64,000 nucleotides of DNA, taken from the NCBI GenBank assembly GCA_016223145.1, contig JACRPN010000011.1, positions 62,001 to 126,000 of the forward strand, in the 5' to 3' direction. The position numbers and the translations under genes were made by a program. The notes under the pieces were generated by a model. It searched no databases. It was not told the origin of the DNA and saw only the letters and a list, made by a program, of their open reading frames with translations. Below are positions 1 through 7,140 of this stretch, piece by piece; positions within the stretch are counted from its first letter, which is position 1, and the number at the start of each line of letters is the position of its first letter. Source of the stretch: Armatimonadota bacterium. GTDB taxonomy: Bacteria > Armatimonadota > Fimbriimonadia > Fimbriimonadales > Fimbriimonadaceae.

Positions 1-9
1 GGTTTATTC

Positions 10-1062
10 ATGGCAGACATTGGCGGCGGCACAGAGAAGTCACGGGCGCTCGATTCGGCGCTTCATCAGATTGAAAAGCAGTTCGGCAAAGGCGCGATCA
101 TGCGGCTCGGCGACCAGGAGAGGGAAAGGATAGCCGTGATCTCAACGGGTTCGCTGAGCCTCGATGCGGCGCTTGGTGTCGGCGGCATCCCCAGAGGGAG
201 AATCACCGAAATCTATGGGACGGAGTCCAGCGGCAAGACGACCCTCGCCCTGCACACGGTTGCCGAGGCTCAAAGGGCGGGAGGGCTGGCGCTGTTCGTC
301 GACGCTGAACACGCGCTTGACACGGAGTACGCAAGGGCGCTGGGAGTGGACGTCGACCGGCTCTATGTGGCACAGCCCACTTCCGGCGAGGAAGCGCTCG
401 AAATCATGGAGGCCATCATTCGATCCGGCGCTGTGGATATCGTTGTTCTCGACTCGGTTGCGGCGCTCGTGCCCAAGGCTGAAATCGAGGGCGAGATGGG
501 GGATTCTTTTGTTGGTATCCAGGCTCGCATGATGTCGCAAGCGCTAAGAAAGCTCGGCGGAAGCATCAACAAGTCGAACACCGCCGCAGTCTTCATCAAC
601 CAGCTTCGCGAGAAGATCGGCGTCATGTACGGCAACCCCGAGACCACCCCCGGCGGACGGGCGCTCAAATTCTGGGCCTCGGTTCGACTGGAGGTGCGCC
701 GTGGCGACACGCTAAAGGTCGGCACCGACATCTTCGGCGCGCGCACGAAAGTCAAGGTGGTCAAGAACAAGGTCGCACCGCCCTTTAAAGCCGTCGAGTT
801 CGACATTCTGTTCGGCAAGGGCATTTCGAGGTCCGGCGACCTTCTCGATTGCGCGGTGGCCAAGGGCATCGTAAGCCGCTCTGGCACTTACTTCAACTAC
901 GGCGAGACTCGGCTGGGCCAGGGTCGCGACAACGCGCGCACTTTCCTCGACGAGAACCCGACCATCTTCACGGAGATCGACATGGCGCTTCGCTCGATGA
1001 TGCAGGCGAGCGCCGTGGCGGCCGTCGCGGGTGAGAGCCTGGAAGAGGCCGAAGTCGAGTAG
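10..1062 (+). CDS. recA: RecA recombinase
   Basis: DNA-strand-exchange ATPase of homologous recombination and SOS induction, cytoplasmic, 350 aa, the usual length for RecA. The Walker A loop GTESSGKTT is at residues 70-78 and the DNA-binding loop region ([13 protein letters not shown]) follows. The C-terminus is acidic (EEAEVE), as in other RecA proteins. Only nine bases lie upstream in this window, so promoter and any LexA box cannot be judged. It is followed after three bases by recX, a very common pairing in which RecX tempers RecA filament growth. Identification is essentially certain from sequence motifs and length. Confidence 0.98.
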   Translation: MADIGGGTEKSRALDSALHQIEKQFGKGAIMRLGDQERERIAVISTGSLSLDAALGVGGIPRGRITEIYGTESSGKTTLALHTVAEAQRAGGLALFVDAEHALDTEYARALGVDVDRLYVAQPTSGEEALEIMEAIIRSGAVDIVVLDSVAALVPKAEIEGEMGDSFVGIQARMMSQALRKLGGSINKSNTAAVFINQLREKIGVMYGNPETTPGGRALKFWASVRLEVRRGDTLKVGTDIFGARTKVKVVKNKVAPPFKAVEFDILFGKGISRSGDLLDCAVAKGIVSRSGTYFNYGETRLGQGRDNARTFLDENPTIFTEIDMALRSMMQASAVAAVAGESLEEAEVE

Positions 1063-1065
1063 CCC

Positions 1066-1551
1066 GTGGGTTCCGAAGATCAACGAGCGCTTGCTCTTGC
1101 GCTGAAGATGCTGCACGCTTCGGACAAGTTCGAGGCCGAGATCGTGGCGCGTTTGGAAAGAGAGGGCTGTCCCGAACCCGCGATAGCCTACGCCTTGGCC
1201 TGGGTAAGGGAGAAACGGCTCGTGGATGACGCGAGGTTGAGCCACGAGTCGGTTGCGAAGCTGCTGTCCTCAGGCGCTGGCCCCGACATCGCTCGCCAGA
1301 AGTTGCTGTCCCGTGGAGCACCTGAATCCGTCCTTGAAGACGCCCTCGCCGAAGGAGACGATGACCGTCAGATCGAGGGCATTCGGACTCTTCTCGGAAA
1401 AAAGCTGAGGCCGCTTTCGACCCGGGCGCAGATGGCTCGGGCGCTGGCGTCGCGCGGCTTCGAGGAGCGTCTGATCGAGCCGGAGCTGGATCGGGTGTTT
1501 GGCGAGTTGTCGGAGCCCCGTATGGTAGGAGACACGGAAGATACGATCTGA
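1066..1551 (+). CDS. recX: RecX regulatory protein
   Basis: 161-aa all-helical protein of the RecX family, which binds RecA filaments and limits recombinase activity. The repeated three-helix pattern is visible (AIAYALAWVREKRLVDDARLS, then RQKLLSRGAP and MARALASRGF). It starts with GTG at 1066, three bases after the recA stop, so the two are certainly cotranscribed and probably translationally coupled. Position and length both fit; sequence identity in RecX is always low, so the context carries part of the call. Confidence 0.9.
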   Translation: MGSEDQRALALALKMLHASDKFEAEIVARLEREGCPEPAIAYALAWVREKRLVDDARLSHESVAKLLSSGAGPDIARQKLLSRGAPESVLEDALAEGDDDRQIEGIRTLLGKKLRPLSTRAQMARALASRGFEERLIEPELDRVFGELSEPRMVGDTEDTI

Positions 1552-1591
1552 GCCAACGTTCCTCCCTCGACATTTGCCACACTAATAGCCC

Positions 1592-2377
1592 GTGTCCACC
1601 TATCGCATCCTCTTTCTGGGAGACATCGTCGGAAAGCCCGGCCGCAAGGCGGTCAAAGACGGGCTTCCGTCGCTCAAGAACGAGCTGAATCCGCTCTTTA
1701 CGATCGTCAACGCCGAGAACAGTGCGGCGGGCGTCGGCTTCACCTCAGACATCGCCGACGACCTTTTCCGCATGGGTATCGACGCGATCACGCTCGGGAA
1801 CCACGCCTTCCACAAGCGCGATTCCTACGGCTACCTCGACAGCGGCAGGGCCATCGTGCGTCCCGCGAACGCCTCGCCGCGCGCACCGGGCCGAGGGCTT
1901 TGCTTCGTCGAACGCGAGAATGTCAAGCTTGCCGTGGCGAACATCTGCGGGAGGGTGTTCATGGACGGGTACGACGACCCGTTTCGTACCGCCGACGAGA
2001 TGCTGGAGCAGATCGGTACGCCGCACGTCCTGATCGACTTTCACGCCGAGGCCACCAGCGAAAAGACCGCATTTGCCTGGCACATGGACGGACGGGCCAC
2101 CGCCGTGCTTGGCACGCACACCCACGTTCCCACCGCCGACGAGCGGGTCTTGCCTGGAGGCACGGCCTATATCACCGACGTGGGGATGTCCGGACCGATC
2201 GACAGCATCATCGGCATGCAAAGAGAGATCATCATCGGGCGATTCTTGACCGGATTGCCGGCTCGTTTCGAGGTTGCCGAGAACTCTGGTGTAATATCCG
2301 GGGTGGCTGTGGACGTCCAAAGAGAGACGGGCCGCGCAGTCGGCATTCGTCGGGTTCGATATGGAAGCGGCTATTAG
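1592..2377 (+). CDS. ymdB: YmdB-like metallophosphoesterase (TIGR00282 family)
   Basis: 261-aa cytoplasmic phosphodiesterase of the YmdB/TIGR00282 family, whose characterised member in Bacillus hydrolyses cyclic nucleotides and affects biofilm and motility decisions. Family blocks are present in order: LGDIVGKPGRKAV at the N-terminus, NAENSAAG, GNHAFHK (metal-binding), and GTHTHVPTADERVLPGGTAY near residue 175. Start is GTG at 1592. A CACACT hexamer ends eight bases before the start, so the transcript may be leaderless. Located downstream of recA-recX with a 40-bp gap. Substrate in this organism is not known. Confidence 0.9.
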   Translation: MSTYRILFLGDIVGKPGRKAVKDGLPSLKNELNPLFTIVNAENSAAGVGFTSDIADDLFRMGIDAITLGNHAFHKRDSYGYLDSGRAIVRPANASPRAPGRGLCFVERENVKLAVANICGRVFMDGYDDPFRTADEMLEQIGTPHVLIDFHAEATSEKTAFAWHMDGRATAVLGTHTHVPTADERVLPGGTAYITDVGMSGPIDSIIGMQREIIIGRFLTGLPARFEVAENSGVISGVAVDVQRETGRAVGIRRVRYGSGY

Positions 2378-2408
2378 GGCCGCCCCAGAAGTCGATAGGA
2401 AGAACAGT

Positions 2409-3368
2409 ATGAAGAAACACATTGTGTTGGCATTGGCTTTGTCCTCTGGACTGGCCGCGGCGCAGACGATCTACAATCCCGTTCGCTCGGTCAAGGACCA
2501 ATCCATCGCGCTCAAGGCCTGGGGAAGCGGATCGATCGCGGAAACCGATGAGGCGGCGTTTGAAGGGATCACGTCCGTTCGAGTTTCCACGCGTAACTAC
2601 TTCCAGGGCGGCGTGATGACGCTGGCCAATCCGGTGGATGTTGGCACTGCGTTTGGCGACAAGAACAACATGCTCCGCTTCGCAATCCGGATCGCCGACT
2701 CCAGCCAGACCTTTGGAGGCGGGCCCGCCGGTCCCGGACCCGGCGCAGCGGGAATCCCTGGCCGCCCTCCGGGTGGAGGTGGTAAGGGTGGGCCGGGCGG
2801 TGATGCCGGCGTACCCGGTGGCGCGGGAGGCGCCCTGGGCGGAGGCGCGAGCACCGCGCCGGAGACTCTCAAGAACCTGCGCATCATCCTGACCACCGAA
2901 GACGGCAAGCGCAGCGAGGTCTACCTGCCGATCGGCACGGCCGCCGCGGGTGAGCGCCAGTGGAAGCTGGTCGCCATACCTTTGCAGGCGATCGCGGGAC
3001 TCTCCGACACCAACAAGAAGATCTCGGCGGTCGCCTTCGCCGGCGACGCGACGACAACCTTCTATGTTGGCGAAGTCAGGGTAATCAACGACTCGACGCC
3101 CATTTCCTGCGACACGACCTACCATGACCTGAACCTCGCGTTGGGCGATGAGATCACGCTCACCGGCACCGGTTACGGCGGCGCGAGCGTGCTGCGATAC
3201 ATGTGGGACTTCGATGCCGGCGATGGCATCCAGATCGACGCCGAGGGCCAGGCGGTGAAGCGTAAGTTCCGAAAGCCGGGCACCTACATGGTCACGCTGA
3301 CGGTCGTGGACGTCTTCAACCTCAAGAAGGCGAGCACCAGCACGATCAAAATCGTCGTCAACCCCTAG
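2409..3368 (+). CDS. secreted PKD-domain protein with Gly/Pro-rich linker
   Basis: 319-aa protein with a signal peptide (MKKHIVLALALSSGLAAAQ) and start ATG at 2409, preceded by an AGGAAGA ribosome site. A longer frame runs upstream and overlaps the end of the phosphoesterase gene, but the ribosome site and signal peptide decide for 2409. Residues about 20-100 and 150-225 look like a beta-rich carbohydrate-binding-like module split by a Gly/Pro linker at 102-147. The C-terminal 90 residues (GDEITLTGTGYGG, YMWDFDAGDG, KFRKPGTYMVTLTVVD) form a PKD-type Ig fold. Probably a cell-surface or periplasmic binding protein; no catalytic motif seen. Function unknown. Confidence 0.75.
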   Translation: MKKHIVLALALSSGLAAAQTIYNPVRSVKDQSIALKAWGSGSIAETDEAAFEGITSVRVSTRNYFQGGVMTLANPVDVGTAFGDKNNMLRFAIRIADSSQTFGGGPAGPGPGAAGIPGRPPGGGGKGGPGGDAGVPGGAGGALGGGASTAPETLKNLRIILTTEDGKRSEVYLPIGTAAAGERQWKLVAIPLQAIAGLSDTNKKISAVAFAGDATTTFYVGEVRVINDSTPISCDTTYHDLNLALGDEITLTGTGYGGASVLRYMWDFDAGDGIQIDAEGQAVKRKFRKPGTYMVTLTVVDVFNLKKASTSTIKIVVNP

Positions 3369-3392
3369 TCGGCGGTACTTTCTTCCTATCTG

Positions 3393-3417
3393 GCAGCCCG
3401 GACAATGCCCGGGCTGC
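3393..3417 (+). terminator. stem-loop after the PKD gene
   Basis: Perfect 9-bp inverted repeat GCAGCCCGG/CCGGGCTGC with a seven-base loop, 25 bases after the stop codon. It is followed by TCTGACTTTA rather than a long T run, so it is a plausible but not strong intrinsic terminator. Confidence 0.55.
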
Positions 3418-3538
3418 TCTGACTTTAGGGCGCCGATTCGCACAGCATTTTGAAGCAGAGCTTGACGGTGCTTCTCGAAAGCCCTTTGGGGTGGTCCGTT
3501 CGTCGGCAGAAACCGGCGGAAACGATTTCCCAAACCTG

Positions 3539-3568
3539 TTGACATCGTCGGGAGCTTTCCCATAGACT
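3539..3568 (+). promoter_or_regulatory. sigma-70-type promoter before the sigma-factor gene
   Basis: A perfect -35 TTGACA at 3539-3544 and a TAGACT -10 at 3563-3568, separated by 18 bases. It lies about 70 bases before the sigma-factor start and is the clearest -35/-10 pair noticed in the window. Housekeeping sigma would be expected to read it. Confidence 0.6.
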
Positions 3569-3640
3569 GTGGTCCAGAGGCGCTCTCAAAGCGCCCGATG
3601 TTGAGGGGGCCTTGCGAGCGCAAGGCGCAGAGGGGTGTCA

Positions 3641-4276
3641 GTGGCGACCCTGGGTCAACTCGCCGGAATGAACTGTTTCGGAACCATGCAGGACGAGGAC
3701 GTTGTCGTCCTCGCCAAACGGGGCAGCCTGGCTGCGACCGAGTTCCTCATCACGCGCTACCGCCCGCTCGTCGAGAACAAGGCAAAGGCGTATTTTGTCA
3801 TCGGCGCCGACCATGACGACGTGGTGCAGGAGGGCATGATCGGCCTTTACAAGGCGATTCGCGACTTCCGAAGCGACCGGCTCAGCAAGTTTCGGCCCTT
3901 TGCCGAGCTCTGTGTGACTCGGCAGATCATCACGGCCGTCAAGACCGCCACCCGGCAGAAGCACGTTCCTTTGAACGCTTACGTCTCGCTCAACCGGTCG
4001 CTGAGCACGGAGATGGCAGACGGGTCGCTGCTCGACGTGCTGCCGGACCAAGGGGTCGAGAGCGCCGAGCAGAACATGCTCGCCAACAAACTGCCTGAGG
4101 ACCTTCCCGAAGTGGCCAAGCACGTGCTGAGCGCCCTCGAAAGCTGCGTGCTCAACTGCTACCTCGACGGCATGTCCTATCGCGAGATGAGCGCCGAGCT
4201 CAAGTGCCATACCAAGTCCATCGACAACGCTCTCCAGCGCGTCAAGCGAAAAATCGGCGTCCTGCTCCGGGACTAG
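3641..4276 (+). CDS. sigH: SigH-like RNA polymerase sigma factor (sigma-70 family)
   Basis: 211-aa alternative sigma factor. Region 2 (DDVVQEGMIGLYKAIRDF, then FAELCVTRQIITAVKTATRQ and VPLNAYVSLN) is strikingly close to the Firmicutes sigma-H/sigma-30 signature, and region 4 (MSYREMSAELKCHTKSIDNALQRVKRKI) is intact. I prefer GTG at 3641 because GAGGGG lies five bases upstream; GTG at 3635 and ATG at 3668 are alternatives. It has its own promoter and no anti-sigma gene beside it. In Bacillus sigma-H drives the transition to stationary phase and competence; comEC lies 6 kb away, but any link is speculation. The gene symbol reflects similarity only. Confidence 0.85.
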   Translation: MATLGQLAGMNCFGTMQDEDVVVLAKRGSLAATEFLITRYRPLVENKAKAYFVIGADHDDVVQEGMIGLYKAIRDFRSDRLSKFRPFAELCVTRQIITAVKTATRQKHVPLNAYVSLNRSLSTEMADGSLLDVLPDQGVESAEQNMLANKLPEDLPEVAKHVLSALESCVLNCYLDGMSYREMSAELKCHTKSIDNALQRVKRKIGVLLRD

Positions 4277-4475
4277 GTCTCACTTGACGGGTTGCTTCGC
4301 CGGGCCCAACGGGCGACCCGTTGAAGCGAAGGGCGCAGCCCTGGAAGCACATCGGGGATAGGCACAAGGCCCGGGTAGCTGCCCTACAGGCTCTTAGGGC
4401 GACGATAGGACGAAGGGGCATCAGAAAGCCTGAGGCGCGCACCACGCCAACACGGCCCGCCACGAACCCAAAATA
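4277..4475. other. intergenic region with nested palindromes
   Basis: No gene is visible. Just after the sigma-factor stop is a nested inverted repeat: CTTCGC at 4295-4300 pairs with GCGAAG at 4326-4331, enclosing the tighter AACGGG-CGA-CCCGTT at 4308-4322. It may terminate the sigma-factor transcript, though no T run follows. The remaining bases to 4475 show nothing else. Confidence 0.4.
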
Positions 4476-4535
4476 CAGTACCTTTGTATTCAGTACCCAT
4501 AATTTTGGTACTTTAACATGTGGTACCTCAAAGAT
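4476..4535. promoter_or_regulatory. four 15-bp phased GTAC repeats, putative operator
   Basis: GTAC cores start at 4478, 4493, 4508 and 4523, exactly 15 bases apart. The first two units begin CAGTACC and the last two TGGTAC, so the unit is roughly YRGTACY plus an AT-rich tail. The block is much more AT-rich than its surroundings and ends 54 bases before the LuxR-type gene. Such spacing is typical of a cooperative protein-binding site, most simply for the downstream regulator itself. No known factor is recognised. Confidence 0.6.
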
Positions 4536-4567
4536 AGAGTGAACACCGGGGCTCGCAGGGTGTTTCT

Positions 4568-4580
4568 ACTTGTTACAAGT
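4568..4580. promoter_or_regulatory. ACTTGT-T-ACAAGT inverted repeat before the LuxR-type gene
   Basis: A perfect 6-bp inverted repeat with a single central base, ending nine bases before the ATG at 4590 and immediately before the GTGGGG ribosome site. Its position would let a bound protein block translation initiation or early transcription. Candidate operator only. Confidence 0.4.
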
Positions 4581-4589
4581 GGGGCGACT

Positions 4590-5171
4590 ATGAGAGTGGC
4601 AGTACTATGTCAGGATGCCATGTTGCGCGACGGCCTGTTGAGCGTAGTGGGCTCGATCCCGCAGGTGGAAATCGTGGCAGCAGATGGGCGAATGCGAAGC
4701 ATCGCGGCGCTTGCCGGAATCGGGCAGGTGGATGTCGTGGTGGTTCCCAGTGATACGCTTGCGAGCGCCGACGTTTCGGCGCTCCAGACGCTACGCGTGC
4801 CAAAGGGGCCGAGGATGGTCGCGATTACGGCTCAAGGGAGCCTCCCCTTGAATGGCCAGCGGCTTTTTGATGCGTTCGTACCGCGTAGCGCGGGCGCGCA
4901 TGGACTGCGTTCGACGCTTGGCAACCTGCGCCTGGCGCCCCGCCGCGCCGATTTTGGCGGCGCTGAGCCGGCGCATTCCAACGGTTCAACCCGGCTGACC
5001 AAGCGCGAGCACCAAGTGGCTCAACTCATAGGCAAAGGGATGCCCAACCGCAAGATCGCCGAGGTCCTTGGCATTCGCGAGCAAAGCGTGAAGAACTTGG
5101 TGAGCGTGCTGCTGAAAAAGCTGGAATGCGAAAATCGGGTTCAAGTGGCCTTGCAATTGACTCGGCTTTAG
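4590..5171 (+). CDS. LuxR/GerE-type regulator with degenerate receiver domain
   Basis: 193-aa cytoplasmic DNA-binding protein. Residues 1-110 follow the response-regulator fold ([34 protein letters not shown]), but the place of the phosphorylated aspartate at the end of strand 3 is a proline (P53), so it probably cannot be phosphorylated. Residues 136-193 are a classical LuxR helix-turn-helix ([15 protein letters not shown], then [23 protein letters not shown]). ATG 4590 is chosen for the GTGGGG site just upstream; an in-frame ATG at 4518 would place part of the protein in the phased repeat. No kinase gene is adjacent. Target genes unknown. Confidence 0.82.
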   Translation: MRVAVLCQDAMLRDGLLSVVGSIPQVEIVAADGRMRSIAALAGIGQVDVVVVPSDTLASADVSALQTLRVPKGPRMVAITAQGSLPLNGQRLFDAFVPRSAGAHGLRSTLGNLRLAPRRADFGGAEPAHSNGSTRLTKREHQVAQLIGKGMPNRKIAEVLGIREQSVKNLVSVLLKKLECENRVQVALQLTRL

Positions 5172-5187
5172 GCGTTTACTCCAAAGC

Positions 5188-6000
5188 GTGAAGCATCGAG
5201 TCGCCACGGCTCTCATCGGCATTCCGGTGGTGCTTGCCTGCGTCTTCCTCGCTTCTCCCTGGCCCCTCTTCGCCCTGACGGTCCTCGCAACGCTTTCCGG
5301 GTCTTGGGAATTGACCAAGTTCACACCCAAGGAACGCTATCCATTTCCGCTCTTCGGCCTGGTTCTGATGCTGCTTCTTGCCGGACTGTTGGCGCAGGAG
5401 TTGCCGGGGTGGACAGCTCAGAGCTTCTACCTTCGAAACCTTGGGCTCTTGGCGGCCGGGTTCTTTGGGGCGTTCTTGCTCACCACGGCGTATGCCACTC
5501 GCCTGGCGAAGGAAGCGGCCTCGCTCTGGGTGGCGGCGCCCTTGGCGAGCCTGGTGCTTCTCAAAGCTGATGCCGCCGCAACGGCGACTTCGGCGTGGAA
5601 CTGGACCGATCCGGCCCTCCTTGCCCTCGCGCCGCTTTGGGCGGGCGACACGGCCGCGATGCTCGTTGGAAAGAAATGGGGCAAGCACAAGCTCGCGCCA
5701 AAGATCTCCCCAGGAAAATCCGTCGAAGGCGCGATCGCCAATCTGGCCGCGTGCCTGGCCGTGGGGGTGCTTGCCGCCTCGCTCACCCAGCGCGGCCCGT
5801 TGCTGGGCCTCTCGTGCGGACTGGCGTGCGGCGTTTTGGGTCAGTTGGGCGACCTCTTCGAGAGCTATCTCAAGCGGTCCGCCGGGCTCAAAGATAGCGG
5901 CGCCATTCTTCCGGGACATGGCGGCGTGCTCGACCGAATTGACTCTTTGCTCGCCTCCGCTCCGGCGGTCGTGGCCGTGGTCCTGTTTTGGCCCGAGTAG
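5188..6000 (+). CDS. cdsA: phosphatidate cytidylyltransferase
   Basis: 270-aa integral membrane enzyme that makes CDP-diacylglycerol from phosphatidate and CTP, the branch point of phospholipid synthesis. Several hydrophobic segments fill the first 150 residues, and the C-terminal CDP-alcohol signature is present ([20 protein letters not shown], then GVLDRIDSL). Starts with GTG at 5188, 16 bases after the LuxR-type gene, so it may be in the same transcript. Length matches the family. Confidence 0.93.
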   Translation: MKHRVATALIGIPVVLACVFLASPWPLFALTVLATLSGSWELTKFTPKERYPFPLFGLVLMLLLAGLLAQELPGWTAQSFYLRNLGLLAAGFFGAFLLTTAYATRLAKEAASLWVAAPLASLVLLKADAAATATSAWNWTDPALLALAPLWAGDTAAMLVGKKWGKHKLAPKISPGKSVEGAIANLAACLAVGVLAASLTQRGPLLGLSCGLACGVLGQLGDLFESYLKRSAGLKDSGAILPGHGGVLDRIDSLLASAPAVVAVVLFWPE

Positions 6001-6026
6001 GAGGGCGCAGGGTAAGATCGGCCCGC

Positions 6027-7028
6027 ATGCCCGCGGTCGAAGTAAGCCACCTGCGCAAGGTCTACGTTTCGCACAAGAAGACGCCTGGGGTTCTAGGCGC
6101 CATCAAGGGGCTGGTCACCCGGGAGCGCACCGAAGTCGAGGCCGTCAAGGACATCTCCTTCTCAGTGGAGGCCGGGGAGTTTGTTGGCTTCCTGGGGCCG
6201 AACGGCGCCGGCAAGACGACAACGCTCAAGATGCTTACAGGCATCCTCTATCCCAGCTCGGGCTCGGCCACAGTGCTCGGCTACCGGCCGACGGACCGAA
6301 AGATCGAAATGCTCAAGCGGCTGACCCTGCTGATGGGCAACAAGATGCAGCTTTGGTGGGACCTGCCGGCATGGGACGGCTTTCTGGTGCTGAAAGAGAT
6401 CTATGAGGTGCCCGACGCCGCGTTCAAGTCCCGCGTCGAGCACCTGATCGAGATTCTCGATCTGAGCGAGAAGATTAACGTGCAAGTTCGCAAGCTTAGC
6501 CTTGGCGAGAGAATGAAATGCGAGCTGGTCGCAGCGCTGCTTCACGCCCCAGAAGTGGTGTTTCTCGATGAACCAACTTTGGGCCTCGACGTGGTCAGCC
6601 AAAAACGCGTGCGCGACTTCTTGAGGGAGCTGCATCGGCAGGATGGTTCCACGATTTTGCTCACGAGCCACTACATGCAGGACGTTGCCGAGCTCTGCCA
6701 CCGCGTGATCGTGATCGACCACGGGAGCCTCGTGTTCGACGGAACGCTCGACGCCCTCTCGCACCGATTCGGCAACGAGCGCCGGATTCGGCTCCACCTG
6801 GAGGGAGACGCAAGCCAGGAGATTCTCGAAAAGCTCGGCAAGGTGATCTCGAACGAAGAGGGCGAGGCCGTGCTGGAAGTTCCGGCCGATCGCGTTGCTA
6901 CAGTCACCGGCCGCGCGCTGAAGGAGCTTTCGGTTGTGGATTTGAAGATCGAGGAGGTGGATATCGAGGACGTGGTCCGCAGGCTCTTCACCTCAGTCGA
7001 AGAGCCCCTTGCCCAGGAATCTGGCTGA
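6027..7028 (+). CDS. ABC transporter ATP-binding protein (COG4586-like)
   Basis: 333-aa nucleotide-binding subunit with Walker A GPNGAGKTT, signature LSLGERMKCEL, Walker B VVFLDEPTLGLD and the H-loop TSHYM. The long insert before Walker A (KTPGVLGAIKGLV) and the C-terminal extension of about 90 residues are typical of the COG4586 group of ABC-2 type exporters. Its permease partners, normally next door, are absent here. ATG 6027 is chosen over an upstream in-frame ATG that would overlap cdsA; a TAAGAT hexamer ends eight bases before it, consistent with a leaderless message. Transported substrate unknown. Confidence 0.88.
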   Translation: MPAVEVSHLRKVYVSHKKTPGVLGAIKGLVTRERTEVEAVKDISFSVEAGEFVGFLGPNGAGKTTTLKMLTGILYPSSGSATVLGYRPTDRKIEMLKRLTLLMGNKMQLWWDLPAWDGFLVLKEIYEVPDAAFKSRVEHLIEILDLSEKINVQVRKLSLGERMKCELVAALLHAPEVVFLDEPTLGLDVVSQKRVRDFLRELHRQDGSTILLTSHYMQDVAELCHRVIVIDHGSLVFDGTLDALSHRFGNERRIRLHLEGDASQEILEKLGKVISNEEGEAVLEVPADRVATVTGRALKELSVVDLKIEEVDIEDVVRRLFTSVEEPLAQESG

Positions 7029-7051
7029 GGTTCGGCGATAGGCGCGCCGCA

Positions 7052-7067
7052 TGTTTCACGTGAAACA
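7052..7067. promoter_or_regulatory. parS: parS centromere-like site (perfect consensus)
   Basis: TGTTTCACGTGAAACA, a perfect 16-bp palindrome identical to the ParB/Spo0J parS consensus known from Bacillus and conserved across bacteria. It sits in the gap between the ABC gene and valS. An ATG inside it opens a frame encoding MFHVKH that continues into valS, but a ribosome site further down marks the true start. parS sites lie close to the replication origin in most chromosomes. Confidence 0.93.
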
Positions 7068-7140
7068 CGCAGCCCCCACTTTGGTGCGAGCGCCACCCCC
7101 AGGTACACTTTCCCCACTTTCGCGACAGGAAAGGGTACTC

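Noticed and set aside
2232-3623. Long minus-strand frames opposite the PKD gene and others (e.g. 463 codons)
   Set aside because: Typical antisense shadows in a GC-rich genome; low-complexity Arg/Gly composition and no motifs or ribosome sites.
4476-4535. CRISPR-like array from the 15-bp repeats
   Set aside because: Repeats too short and too close, with no spacers of constant length and no cas genes.
7051-7140. valS starting at the ATG inside the parS palindrome
   Set aside because: No ribosome site there and the first 30 residues are unlike synthetases; ATG 7141 has AGGAAAGG upstream and starts before the conserved region.
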